Below are positions 47,486 through 55,892 of a stretch of 64,000 nucleotides of DNA, piece by piece. Numbering within the stretch: position 1 is the first letter of the stretch; each line of letters begins with the position of its first letter. Position numbers and translations under genes: made by a program. The DNA is taken from contig NZ_JACIBV010000001.1 of assembly GCF_014195505.1 (NCBI RefSeq), positions 7,564,001 through 7,628,000 of the forward strand. The letters are read 5' to 3'. This stretch comes from Nonomuraea dietziae (GTDB lineage: Bacteria; Actinomycetota; Actinomycetes; Streptosporangiales; Streptosporangiaceae). The notes under the pieces were generated by a model, which worked only from the letters and a program-made list of their open reading frames with translations, had not been told where the DNA came from and ran no database searches.

Positions 47486-48886
47486 TCAGATCCCTCCCAC
47501 ATACCTGCCGGGGGACATCCTGCGCCCGGGATCGAAGCGTTCCTTCACGCGCCGCATCAGCGGCAGCGCGCTGATCTCGCCCCACCTGTCGAGACCCTCC
47601 GCGTACGGCGAGGCCAGCACGCTCACGCGCCCGCCCACCTCCGCCAACCGCGCTCGAAGCCCCGCCACGAGCCCGGCGAGCCCTTGGGAACCGAGCCCTT
47701 CGGAACCGAGCTCTTCGCGACCGAGCTCTTCGCGACCGAGCTCTTCGGAACCGAGCTTCTCGGAACCCAGCTTCTCGGAAGACTCGGAAGACCTCCCAGA
47801 AGACTCGGAAGACCTCTCGGGAGAGCTCTCCGAAGGGGAGAGGGCGAGCCAGAGGACGCCCGAGGCGAGGGAGCCCCTGACCGTCGCGCCCAGCCCGTGG
47901 ACCGCCTCCAGCACAACCTCACCCCGCGACGGAGGGAAGCGCAGCTCCATGAGCACGTCGCCGTCGGGAAGCGCGCCCCACCACGAGGGTGGCTCGGCGC
48001 CGACCGTCGCGCCCGGCATCAGGGCGGCGACGGCCTCGGCGCGGGACTCGGCGGCCGACCCCTCCACCAGGACGGCCAGCTCGCAGGCCGCGTCGTCGCC
48101 CCCGCGGTTGACCTCGACGGCGGTGGGCTCGGCCTGGGAGGTGGCCAGGACGGTGGCGAGGGTGGCCTTCCGTTGGGGTGGCCCGCCCCGCGCGCTCGGT
48201 GAGGCGTATCCCTGGACGGGGCCCGGCCCCGTGCCGGGGGTGGTGCTCTCGTCGGCGTGCCGTACGGGCAGGTGGGCTTGGATCCAGCGGCGCTCGGAGG
48301 CGAGCGGGTGCAGCCGGAAGGTGGCCTCGGCGATCACGCCGAGCGTGCCGTACGAGCCGGTGAAGAGTTTGCCGAGGTCGTAGCCCGCCACGTTCTTGAC
48401 CACCTTGCCGCCCGAGTGGGCGACGGTGCCGTCGGCGAGGACGACCGTGATGCCGATGAGCAGGTCGCGGGCGCCGCCGTAGCGGAACGAGCGCGGGCCG
48501 GGGAGCGCGGTGGCGAGGGTGCCGCCGACGGTCGCGCCCTCCACCGGGACGTCGAGCGCCAGCTCCTGCCCTCGCGCGGCGAGCGTCCGCGCGAGGGCCT
48601 CCATGGTGACGCCCGCCTGCGCGCGCACCACCAGGTCGCCCTCCGCGTGCTCGAGGACCTGGTTGAGGCAGCAGGTGTCGAGCAGCACGTCGCACCGCTC
48701 GGGCGGCGATCCCCAGTGCAGCTTGGAGCCCCCGCCGACCGGGACGACGGCGAGGTCGTGCTCGGCCGCCGCCGTCATGATCGCGGCGACCTCCTCGGTG
48801 GTCTCGGGCAGCGCCACCCACCGGGGACGCACGCCCGCCACCTCGTCCTCGGGCCCCGCCTGCCTGACGGTGACCCCGGAAGGCAT
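47486..48886 (-). CDS. glcE: glycolate oxidase FAD-binding subunit GlcE with a repeat insert
   Basis: 466-aa FAD-binding PCMH subunit: VPVGGGSKLHWG, VEGATVGGTLATALPGPRSFRYGGARDLLIG, KVVKNVAGYDLGKLF. Residues ~350-402 are a Ser/Glu-rich repeat (SSESS..., then LGSEE/LGREE units of 15 bp) inserted before the C-terminal SVLASPYAEGLDRWG segment. Typical GlcE is ~350-400 aa. ATG 48886 has GGAG at 8 nt; it overlaps the glcD stop by one base (TGATG). Confidence 0.92.
   Translation of the reverse strand: MPSGVTVRQAGPEDEVAGVRPRWVALPETTEEVAAIMTAAAEHDLAVVPVGGGSKLHWGSPPERCDVLLDTCCLNQVLEHAEGDLVVRAQAGVTMEALARTLAARGQELALDVPVEGATVGGTLATALPGPRSFRYGGARDLLIGITVVLADGTVAHSGGKVVKNVAGYDLGKLFTGSYGTLGVIAEATFRLHPLASERRWIQAHLPVRHADESTTPGTGPGPVQGYASPSARGGPPQRKATLATVLATSQAEPTAVEVNRGGDDAACELAVLVEGSAAESRAEAVAALMPGATVGAEPPSWWGALPDGDVLMELRFPPSRGEVVLEAVHGLGATVRGSLASGVLWLALSPSESSPERSSESSGRSSESSEKLGSEKLGSEELGREELGREELGSEGLGSQGLAGLVAGLRARLAEVGGRVSVLASPYAEGLDRWGEISALPLMRRVKERFDPGRRMSPGRYVGGI
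47690..47830. repeat. 15-bp in-frame minisatellite in glcE
   Basis: Units like CTCTTCGCGACCGAG repeat about six times and pass into GAAGACTCGG repeats; they encode LGREE and SESS units. Confidence 0.85.
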
Positions 48887-50325
48887 CAAAACTGCTCCGC
48901 CTTTCCGGACTCGACCAGCGGATGAACGCCCTTGCGCACGCCCGGCACCTCCCCGCACAGCCGCGGCGTCGGGAAGATCTTGCCGGGGTTGGACAGCCCG
49001 CGAGGGTCGAAGGCGCACCTGACGAGCTGCATGGTGTCGAGATCGGCGTCGGTGAACATCCTGGGCATGTAGCGGGCCTTGTCGACGCCCACGCCGTGCT
49101 CGCCGGTGATCGAGCCGCCGTGCTCGATGCACAGGTCGAGGATCCTGCCCGAGACGATCTCGGCCCGCTCGCCCGCGCCCGGCTCGGTGTCGTCGAAGAG
49201 CACCAGCGGATGCAGGTTCCCGTCGCCCGCGTGGAAGACGTTGGCGACCTTGATGCCGTGCTCGCGCGACAGGCTGTCGATCCCCGCCAGTACCTCCGGG
49301 AGCGAGGTGCGCGGCACCACGCCGTCCTGCACGATGTAGGCGGGGCTGATGCGGCCGACCGCCGCGAACGCCGACTTGCGTCCTCTCCAGATCGCCGCCC
49401 GCTCGGCGGGATCCTCGGCCACCCGCAGCTCGAACGCCTTCGAGCAGATCTGGCTCAGCAGCGCGAACTGCCTTTCGACCTCGGCCGAAGGCCCGTCGAG
49501 CTCGACGATCAGCACGGCGCCCGCGTTCTCCGGATAGCGGCAGGCCACGGCCGCCTCGGCGGCCGCGATCGCCAGCGCGTCCATCATCTCGATCGCGGCG
49601 GGCAGGATGCCGGCCGCGATGATCGCCGACACCGCCTCGCCGCCCTGCTCGATGTTCTCGAAGGCCGCCAGGACGGTGGTCACGGCCTCGGGAGTGCGGC
49701 TGAGCCGTACGGTGACCTTGGTCGTGACGCCGAGTGTCCCCTCCGAGCCGATGAAGGCGCCGAGCAGGTCGTAGCCGGGATCGGCGCGGTCGAGGGTGAC
49801 GATGTCGCCGTCGGGCGTGACGATCTCGCACGCCTCGACGTGGTTGACGGTGAAGCCGTACTTCAGGCAGTGCGCGCCGCCGGAGTTCTCCGCCACGTTG
49901 CCGCCGATCGAGCAGACCTGCTGGCTGGAGGGGTCGGGCGCATAGTAGTAGCCCTGGTCGCGGACCGCCTCGGTGATCGCCAGGTTCGTCACGCCCGGCT
50001 CGACGACGGCCCTGCGGTTGGGCAGGTCGATCTCCACGATCGCGCGCATCTTCGAGGTCACGATCAGCACGCCGTCGGTGCGGGGCAGCGCGCCGCCCGA
50101 GAGGCCGGTGCCCGAGCCCCTGGCCACGAACGGCACGCCGTACTCGTTGCACAGCCTGATCACGCCCGCGACCTGCTCGGCGTTCTCCGGCAGGACGGCG
50201 ACGCCCGGCGTGGCGCGATGGTAGGTGAGGCCGTCGCACTCGTAGGTGCGCAGCCGTACGGGATCGGTGATGACCGCCTCCGGCTCCAGCACCTCGCCGA
50301 GCCTGCCGATCAGCTCTGCCAGCAC
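48886..50325 (-). CDS. glcD: glycolate oxidase FAD subunit GlcD
   Basis: 479-aa FAD-linked oxidase subunit, oxidising glycolate to glyoxylate. PCMH domain with FVARGSGTGLSGGALP and CSIGGNVAENSGGAHCLKYG, then the FAD-oxidase C-terminal domain with NVFHAGDGNLHP and SGSITGEHGVGVDK-like motif (GGSITGEHGVGVDKARYM). Starts 27 bp after aceB ends. Confidence 0.96.
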   Translation of the reverse strand: MLAELIGRLGEVLEPEAVITDPVRLRTYECDGLTYHRATPGVAVLPENAEQVAGVIRLCNEYGVPFVARGSGTGLSGGALPRTDGVLIVTSKMRAIVEIDLPNRRAVVEPGVTNLAITEAVRDQGYYYAPDPSSQQVCSIGGNVAENSGGAHCLKYGFTVNHVEACEIVTPDGDIVTLDRADPGYDLLGAFIGSEGTLGVTTKVTVRLSRTPEAVTTVLAAFENIEQGGEAVSAIIAAGILPAAIEMMDALAIAAAEAAVACRYPENAGAVLIVELDGPSAEVERQFALLSQICSKAFELRVAEDPAERAAIWRGRKSAFAAVGRISPAYIVQDGVVPRTSLPEVLAGIDSLSREHGIKVANVFHAGDGNLHPLVLFDDTEPGAGERAEIVSGRILDLCIEHGGSITGEHGVGVDKARYMPRMFTDADLDTMQLVRCAFDPRGLSNPGKIFPTPRLCGEVPGVRKGVHPLVESGKAEQF

Positions 50326-50352
50326 CGCGCCACCTCCTCGGAAATTCGCAGA

Positions 50353-51930
50353 CTACGGCATACGGGCGTAGGCGGGCAGGGTGAGGAACTCGGCGAAGTC
50401 GTCGTCGAGCGCGACCTCCTTGAACAGCGCCTCGGCCTGGGCGTACAGGGCCTCGTCGTAGCCGGGCTCGGCGGCGATCTTGGCCAGCTCCTCCGCGATG
50501 ATCTGCTCGACCAGCTCCTTGGTCACCACCGCGCCGGTGTCGGCGAGCTCGATGCCGTTGTGGATCCACTGCCAGATCTGGGAGCGGGAGATCTCGGCGG
50601 TGGCCGCGTCCTCCATGAGGTTGTGGATGGCGACCGCGCCGAGCCCGCCCATCCAGGCGGCGAGGTAGCGCAGCGCGACGTCGACGTTGTTGCGCAGGCC
50701 GTTCTCGGTGATGTCGCCAGGGGTGGCGGAGACGGCGAGCAGGTCGGCGGCCGAGACGTCGACGTCCTCGCGCAGGCGGTCGAGCTGGTTGGGGCGCTGG
50801 CCGAGCACGGAGGTGAAGACCTCGCCGCAGATCGGCACCAGGTCGGGATGGGCGACCCAGGAGCCGTCGAAGCCGTCGCCCGACTCGCGGGTCTTGTCCG
50901 CGCGGACCTTCTCCAGCGCCACCGCGTTGACCTCGGGGTCCCTGCGCGAGGGGATGAAGGCGGCCATGCCGCCGATCGCGTGGGCGCCGCGCTTGTGGCA
51001 GCTGCGCACGAGCAGTTCGGTGTAGGCGCGCATGAAGGGAGCGGTCATCGTCACCGCGTTGCGCTCGGGCAGCAGGAACTCCCTGCCCCGCGTGCGGAAC
51101 TTCTTGATGACGCTGAAGAGGTAGTCCCAGCGTCCCGCGTTGAGACCGGCCGAGTGGTCGCGCAGCTCGTAGAGGATCTCCTCCATCTCGAAGGCCGCGG
51201 GGTAGGTCTCGATCAGGACGGTGGCCCTGATCGTGCCGTGGTCGATGCCGAGCTCCTCCTGGGCGTGGACGAAGACGTCGTTCCAGAGGCGGGCCTCCAG
51301 GTGCGACTCCATCTTCGGCAGGTAGAAGTAGGGGCCCTTGCCCTTGGCGATCTGCCTGGCCGCGCAGTGGAAGAAGTAGAGGCCGAAGTCGAACAGCGAG
51401 GCCGACACCTGCCGGCCGTCGACCAGCGCGTGCTTCTCGTTCAGGTGCCAGCCACGCGGCCTGACCACGATGGTGGCCAGTTCGGCGTCGGGCTTCAGGG
51501 TGTAGCTCTTGCCACCGGTCTCGAAGTCGATCGCGCGGTCCAGGGCCTCGCGCAGGTTGAGCTGGCCGCTGACGCAGTTCTCCCAGAGTGGTGAGTTGGC
51601 GTCCTCGAAGTCGGCCAGCCACACCTTGGCGCCGGAGTTGAGCGCGTTGATCGTCATCTTGCGGTCGACCGGCCCGGTGATCTCGACCCTGCGGTCCTCC
51701 AGCCCCGGCGCGGGCGGCGCCACCCGCCACTCGCCCTCGCGGACCGCCTTCGTCTCGGGCAGGAAGTCGAGCGTGCCGCCCGCCGAAAGCTCGGCCTGCC
51801 TCGCCTGCCTGGCCTCCAGCAGCTCCAGCCTTCGGGCGTCGAACTTCCTGTGGAGTCCTGCCACGAAGGCGAGCGCCTCCGGCGTGAGGATCTCCTCGAA
51901 CCGCTCGAGCATCGGGCCGGTGATCTCCAT
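50353..51930 (-). CDS. aceB: malate synthase A
   Basis: 525-aa enzyme condensing glyoxylate with acetyl-CoA to malate. The family signature is visible as LRDHSAGLNAGRWDYLFSVIKKF, with FIPSRRDPEVN and the catalytic region DGFDGSWVAHPDLVPI. ATG 51930 follows GAAAGAGG. First gene of the cluster: glycolate oxidase supplies its glyoxylate. No isocitrate lyase is present in the window. Confidence 0.97.
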   Translation of the reverse strand: MEITGPMLERFEEILTPEALAFVAGLHRKFDARRLELLEARQARQAELSAGGTLDFLPETKAVREGEWRVAPPAPGLEDRRVEITGPVDRKMTINALNSGAKVWLADFEDANSPLWENCVSGQLNLREALDRAIDFETGGKSYTLKPDAELATIVVRPRGWHLNEKHALVDGRQVSASLFDFGLYFFHCAARQIAKGKGPYFYLPKMESHLEARLWNDVFVHAQEELGIDHGTIRATVLIETYPAAFEMEEILYELRDHSAGLNAGRWDYLFSVIKKFRTRGREFLLPERNAVTMTAPFMRAYTELLVRSCHKRGAHAIGGMAAFIPSRRDPEVNAVALEKVRADKTRESGDGFDGSWVAHPDLVPICGEVFTSVLGQRPNQLDRLREDVDVSAADLLAVSATPGDITENGLRNNVDVALRYLAAWMGGLGAVAIHNLMEDAATAEISRSQIWQWIHNGIELADTGAVVTKELVEQIIAEELAKIAAEPGYDEALYAQAEALFKEVALDDDFAEFLTLPAYARMP

Positions 51931-51939
51931 CGGAGCCTC

Positions 51940-51956
51940 TTTCCGCATAGTGGAAA
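51940..51956. promoter_or_regulatory. palindrome at the aceB promoter, probable IclR operator
   Basis: TTTCCGCATAGTGGAAA has 5-bp perfect arms (TTTCC/GGAAA) around a 7-nt centre, the size and style of IclR-family boxes. It lies just before the aceB ribosome site. Confidence 0.6.
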
Positions 51957-51973
51957 ACTTCTTCTGAATTATG

Positions 51974-51989
51974 GAAGTGACGCTACTTC
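51974..51989. promoter_or_regulatory. second palindrome upstream of aceB
   Basis: GAAGTGACGCTACTTC has 5-bp arms (GAAGT/ACTTC) with a 6-nt centre and lies about 34 bp, three helical turns, from the first palindrome. Confidence 0.45.
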
Positions 51990-52062
51990 ACAGGGTTGGT
52001 CGGGGACAAGGTAGGGGTGATCCCCGATGCCCTCCTGCCCAGCGCAGGGGAGGATTGGCCCC

Positions 52063-52758
52063 ATGAACAAGAAGGGCGTGATCGCCGCAGCGGGACTCCT
52101 GGCCTCCGCGACGTTGCTGACCGGATGCGGACTGGCGGGCATCGGCGGGCCCACGGAGGAGAAGACGGTCTCCTACGAGGTGAAGGACGACGTCGTCAGG
52201 CTGACCGTCAAGGGCGACGCGGGCGCCATCGTGGTGAACGGCTCCGACAGGACCGGCATCAAGGTCACCGAGAACATGCACTGGCGCAACGAGCAGCCGA
52301 AGCCCGTCCACGAGGTGAACGGCGACGCCCTCGAGCTGTCCTACGACTGCAAGAAGGGCTGGAACTCCTGCTGGATCGACTACACGATCGAGGTGCCCAA
52401 GGGCATGATCGTGAAGACCGACAACGGGGCGGGCGACATCACGCTGCGCGCGCTGTCGGGTGAGATCGAGGTGACCACGGGCGCGGGCGACATCGACGCC
52501 AACGGGCTGACGGGCAAGCGCCTGTTCGCCGAGACCGGCGCGGGCGACATCAAGCTGAAGTACGCGAGCTCACCCGACAAGGTCGAGCTCGAGACCGGCG
52601 CGGGCACCTCGACCCTCTATCTCCCGCAGGGCACCTACGACGTCACGACCAACACCGGCGCGGGCAGCGCCGACGTGAAGGTCACCGACGACGCCGCCTC
52701 GCCGCGAAAGGTCGTGGTTTCCTCGGGCGCGGGCGACGTGAAGGTACTGCCTGTTTAA
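52063..52758 (+). CDS. DUF4097-type lipoprotein
   Basis: 231 aa: lipobox LLTGC (Cys ~23), then a repetitive β-helix of the DUF4097 type with five TGAGD-like turns (DNGAGDITL, TTGAGDIDA, ETGAGDIKL, ETGAGTSTL, NTGAGSADV). Here the repeats are structural β-turns, not a DNA minisatellite. Cell-surface protein of unknown role. Divergent from aceB. Confidence 0.87.
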   Translation: MNKKGVIAAAGLLASATLLTGCGLAGIGGPTEEKTVSYEVKDDVVRLTVKGDAGAIVVNGSDRTGIKVTENMHWRNEQPKPVHEVNGDALELSYDCKKGWNSCWIDYTIEVPKGMIVKTDNGAGDITLRALSGEIEVTTGAGDIDANGLTGKRLFAETGAGDIKLKYASSPDKVELETGAGTSTLYLPQGTYDVTTNTGAGSADVKVTDDAASPRKVVVSSGAGDVKVLPV

Positions 52759-52822
52759 CCAGGTGACTGAATGGGCGCAGTTCGGGGATGATTCTGGTAC
52801 GTCCAGACGTTGCCCATTAGAG

Positions 52823-54229
52823 ATGACACGAATGCAAAACGACTTCGAAGTAGGCGAGTTCGACCTTGAAGAGCGCCAGGCGCTCCGGCGCGTGGCTGGG
52901 CTCTCCACCGAGCTCCAGGATGTCACCGAGGTCGAATACCGCCAGCTGAGGCTGGAGCGGGTCGTCCTGGTCGGTGTCTGGACCTCCGGCACGGCCGACG
53001 ACGCCGACAACTCCCTTCTAGAACTCAAGTTGCTGGCCGAAACGGCCGGTTCCCAGGTGCTCGACGGCCTGATCCAGCGGCGGCAGAAGCCCGACCCCGG
53101 CACCTACATCGGCTCGGGCAAGGCGCTCGAGCTGCGTGACGTGGTCGAGTCGACCGGCGCCGACACCGTGATCTGCGACGGAGAGCTGAGCCCCGGCCAG
53201 CTGCGGCAGCTCGAGGAGATCGTCAAGGTCAAGGTCATTGACCGTACGGCGCTGATCCTCGACATCTTCGCCCAGCACGCCAAGAGCCGCGAAGGCAAGG
53301 CCCAGGTCGAGCTGGCGCAGCTGCAGTACCTGCTGCCGCGCCTGCGAGGCTGGGGTGGCAACCTGTCCAGGCAGGTCGGTGGTCGTGCCGCCGGCGGCGT
53401 GGGCATCGGCGGCCGCGGCCCCGGTGAGACCAAGATCGAGCTGGACCGGCGCCGCATCCGCGAGCGCATGGCCAAGCTCCGCCGTCAGATCTCCGGCATG
53501 TCGACCTCGCGTGAGACCATGCGGGCACACCGCCAGGGCCGTGAGGTTCCTGCGGTCGCGATCGCCGGCTACACCAACGCGGGCAAGTCCTCGCTGCTCA
53601 ACCGCATCACCGGTGCGGGCGTGCTGGTCGAGGACGCGCTGTTCGCCACCCTCGACCCGACTGTGCGCAAGGCGCGCACGCCCGAAGGCAGGCTCTTCAC
53701 GATCGCCGACACCGTCGGCTTCGTCAGGCACCTGCCGACCCAGCTGGTCGAGGCGTTCCGCTCCACGCTGGAGGAGGTGGCCGACGCCGACCTGATCCTG
53801 CACGTGGTCGACGGCTCCCACCCCGACCCCGAGGGCCAGCTCGCGGCGGTCCGCGAGGTGTTCGCCGACATCGAGGGCGCGCTCGACGTGCCCGAGATCG
53901 TGGTGATCAACAAGGCCGACGCGGCCGAGCAGGAGGTCCTCGACAGGATCGCCAGGCGAGAGCGCAACAGCATCGTCGTCTCCGCCCGTACGGGCGCGGG
54001 CATCGACGAGCTGCTCGAGCTCGTCGAGCGGGAACTGCCCAGGCTCGACCACGAGGTGCTCATGCTGGTGCCGTACGACAGGGGTGACCTGATCTCCCGC
54101 GCCCACAAGGAGGGTGAGGTGATCTCGGTCGAGCACGGCGGCGACGGCACCGTGCTGCACGCCCGCGTGCTTCCCAGCCTCTTCCACGAGCTGGAGCGGG
54201 TGGGCAAGCCGGTCGAACGGGTCGGCTGA
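52823..54229 (+). CDS. hflX: GTPase HflX
   Basis: 468-aa ribosome-associated GTPase that splits stalled or heat-damaged 70S ribosomes. N-terminal HflX domain (ELRLERVVLVGV..., GTYIGSGKALEL, LPRLRGWGGNLSRQVGG...GGVGIGGRGPGETKIE), then G1 GYTNAGKSS, DTVGFVRHLP and NKAD. An upstream ATG at 52763 is in frame, but 52823 or 52832 begins the conserved MQNDFEVGEFDLEERQALRRVAGLS. Followed by a strong hairpin. Confidence 0.96.
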   Translation: MTRMQNDFEVGEFDLEERQALRRVAGLSTELQDVTEVEYRQLRLERVVLVGVWTSGTADDADNSLLELKLLAETAGSQVLDGLIQRRQKPDPGTYIGSGKALELRDVVESTGADTVICDGELSPGQLRQLEEIVKVKVIDRTALILDIFAQHAKSREGKAQVELAQLQYLLPRLRGWGGNLSRQVGGRAAGGVGIGGRGPGETKIELDRRRIRERMAKLRRQISGMSTSRETMRAHRQGREVPAVAIAGYTNAGKSSLLNRITGAGVLVEDALFATLDPTVRKARTPEGRLFTIADTVGFVRHLPTQLVEAFRSTLEEVADADLILHVVDGSHPDPEGQLAAVREVFADIEGALDVPEIVVINKADAAEQEVLDRIARRERNSIVVSARTGAGIDELLELVERELPRLDHEVLMLVPYDRGDLISRAHKEGEVISVEHGGDGTVLHARVLPSLFHELERVGKPVERVG

Positions 54230-54243
54230 CGACACTGGTGAAC

Positions 54244-54274
54244 GTACGGCTCGCGCCCATGGCGCGGGCCGTAC
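54244..54274 (+). terminator. hairpin terminator after hflX
   Basis: Two 14-nt arms, GTACGGCTCGCGCC and GGCGCGGGCCGTAC, pair with a single T-G mismatch around a 3-nt loop, 15 nt after the hflX stop. There is no long U-tract, as usual in actinobacteria. Confidence 0.8.
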
Positions 54275-54669
54275 TTCGCGTTAGGGGATAAACGCGACAG
54301 TGGTCGATCTCCGCTGGGATTGCTACGATAAGGCAAGCCTTACGACACTAATGGCGCGGGTATCGAGATGGCTGCTGCGAGTGATGTCGCATGCGGGGGC
54401 CAGAGCGGAAATGCGAGGCCGACCTGCCTCAAGGGGCGCATGAGTCGTTCTGATGCGAGGGCTTTCTTCCGAATAACCCTGTACAGCGAGCCGACCTGTG
54501 AAATAACGTAACTGAACTGAAATCGCCGGATCATGAGCCCGGCGATCGGTCACCGCAGGATCGTTGCGGATGAGAGCAGGAGACCCCCGATGTCGGCCGG
54601 ACCCGGAGCGGACTCAGTGGGCGCGGTAACCCCCGCCCGCTTGCCGCTGCCTGCGTGCGGGGTGGTGCG
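54275..54669. other. gap between hflX terminator and hutI
   Basis: Lower GC than its surroundings. It contains the iron-box-like promoter, a possible 30-aa ORF (54351-54443, MARVSRWLLRVMSHAGARAE...) and no convincing gene on either strand. It could hold a small RNA or the hutI leader. Confidence 0.5.
54324..54342 (+). promoter_or_regulatory. extended -10 promoter with a DtxR/IdeR-like iron box
   Basis: TGC-TACGAT (extended -10, 54321-54329) runs straight into the palindrome TAAGGC-AA-GCCTTA (54329-54342), which matches the 19-bp DtxR-family consensus at 12 positions. A repressor here would cover the transcription start. What it controls is unclear: a 30-codon ORF starts at 54351, and hutI is 300 bp away. 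Confidence 0.4.
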
Positions 54670-55878
54670 ATGACTGTTCGGCTGCTCACCAACATCGGCC
54701 GCATGTGGACCGGAAACGACGTCATCAGCAACGCGGCCCTTCTCGTGCACAACGACCGCATCGCCTGGGTGGGCCGCGCGGCCGACCTCCCGCAGAGCGT
54801 CCCCGGCGTCGTCGACGACATCGTCGACGTCGACCAGGTCGAGAACCTCAGCGGCGCGCTCGTCACCCCCGGCCTGATCGACGCGCACACCCATCCCGTC
54901 TACGCGGGCAACCGCTACGCCGAGATGGCCATGCGCTCCAGCGGCTCCTCCTCCTCGGCGATCAACGCGGCGGGCGGCGGCATCGGCTCCACCGTCACCG
55001 TGACCCGTGGCACCGACCCGTGGACTCTCTGCAACGGCGTGCGCGAGCGGCTGCGCTCCTGGCTGCTCAGCGGCACCACCACGGTCGAGGCCAAGACCGG
55101 CTACCACCTCACCCGCGACGGCGAGCTGGCCGACGTGCGGCTGCTGCGCGAGCTGGAGAAGGAGCCGATGATGCCGCGCGTGCACGTCACGTTCCTCGCG
55201 GCTCACGTCGTGCCTCCCGAGTACTTCGGCCGTCAGCGCGACTACGTCGAGGCCGTGGGCGCCTGGTGCGCCGACGCGGCCGCCGCGGGGGCCGACAGCG
55301 TCGACGTCTACTGCGACGAGGGCCACTTCACCACCGAGGAGTCCCGCTGGGTGCTGGCCTCTGGGCGCAACGTCGGCCTGCTGCCGCGCGTCCACGCGGG
55401 CGCCTTCAGCCGCCGCGGCGCCGTCCAGCTGGCGGCCGAGCTCGGTTGCGCCTCCGCCGACCTGCTCCACCACACCTCCGACGAGGACATCGCGGTCCTT
55501 TCCCGCTACGGCGTGCCCGCCGTGCTCTGCCCCGCCACCGCGATGCAGCGCGGCAGCCTTCCTCCCGTCCGTCGCATGATCTCCCAGGGCGTCACCATCG
55601 CCCTCGGCAGCGACCACAACCCCGGCCACTGCGGCATCACCTCCATGTCGCTGGTCATCAGCCTGGCGGTGGCGGCGTTCGGCATGAGCGTGGGCGACGC
55701 CCTGAGGGCCGCCACGCTCGGCGGCGCGACCGTGCTGGGCGCGCCCGACCGCGGCGTCCTCGCTCCAGGACGGCTGGCCGACATCGTCCAGTGGGACGCC
55801 GACCACGAGGGCGCGTTCGCCTGGTCCTTCGGGCTGAAGCCGCGCAGGGTCTGGCGAGGCGGCATCCCCGTCCAGTAG
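54670..55878 (+). CDS. hutI: imidazolonepropionase-like amidohydrolase
   Basis: 402-aa metal-dependent amidohydrolase resembling HutI, which opens the imidazolone ring in histidine degradation. Metal motif GLIDAHTHPVYAGNRYAEMA, TTTVEAKTGYHL, VDVYCDEGHF, and ALGSDHNPGHC for the metal Asp. ATG 54670 follows GGGGTGG. No other hut genes are nearby, so the symbol rests on sequence only; another cyclic amidohydrolase is possible. Confidence 0.83.
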   Translation: MTVRLLTNIGRMWTGNDVISNAALLVHNDRIAWVGRAADLPQSVPGVVDDIVDVDQVENLSGALVTPGLIDAHTHPVYAGNRYAEMAMRSSGSSSSAINAAGGGIGSTVTVTRGTDPWTLCNGVRERLRSWLLSGTTTVEAKTGYHLTRDGELADVRLLRELEKEPMMPRVHVTFLAAHVVPPEYFGRQRDYVEAVGAWCADAAAAGADSVDVYCDEGHFTTEESRWVLASGRNVGLLPRVHAGAFSRRGAVQLAAELGCASADLLHHTSDEDIAVLSRYGVPAVLCPATAMQRGSLPPVRRMISQGVTIALGSDHNPGHCGITSMSLVISLAVAAFGMSVGDALRAATLGGATVLGAPDRGVLAPGRLADIVQWDADHEGAFAWSFGLKPRRVWRGGIPVQ

Positions 55879-55892
55879 CTACTCTCGGGGTC

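Noticed and set aside
47486..51730. A single giant frame reading through glcE and antisense-like into glcD/aceB
   Set aside because: Only the glcE part (from 48886) is homologous; the upstream part is an out-of-frame reading of glcD and aceB, both of which have their own intact frames.
52400..52745. GGCGCGGGCGACAT-like repeats in the DUF4097 gene as another minisatellite
   Set aside because: They encode the normal GAGD turns of the DUF4097 β-helix at variable spacing, so they reflect protein structure, not a recent DNA expansion.
54323..54553. 76-codon minus-strand frame between hflX and hutI
   Set aside because: No ribosome site, no domain, and composition unlike a protein-coding gene here.
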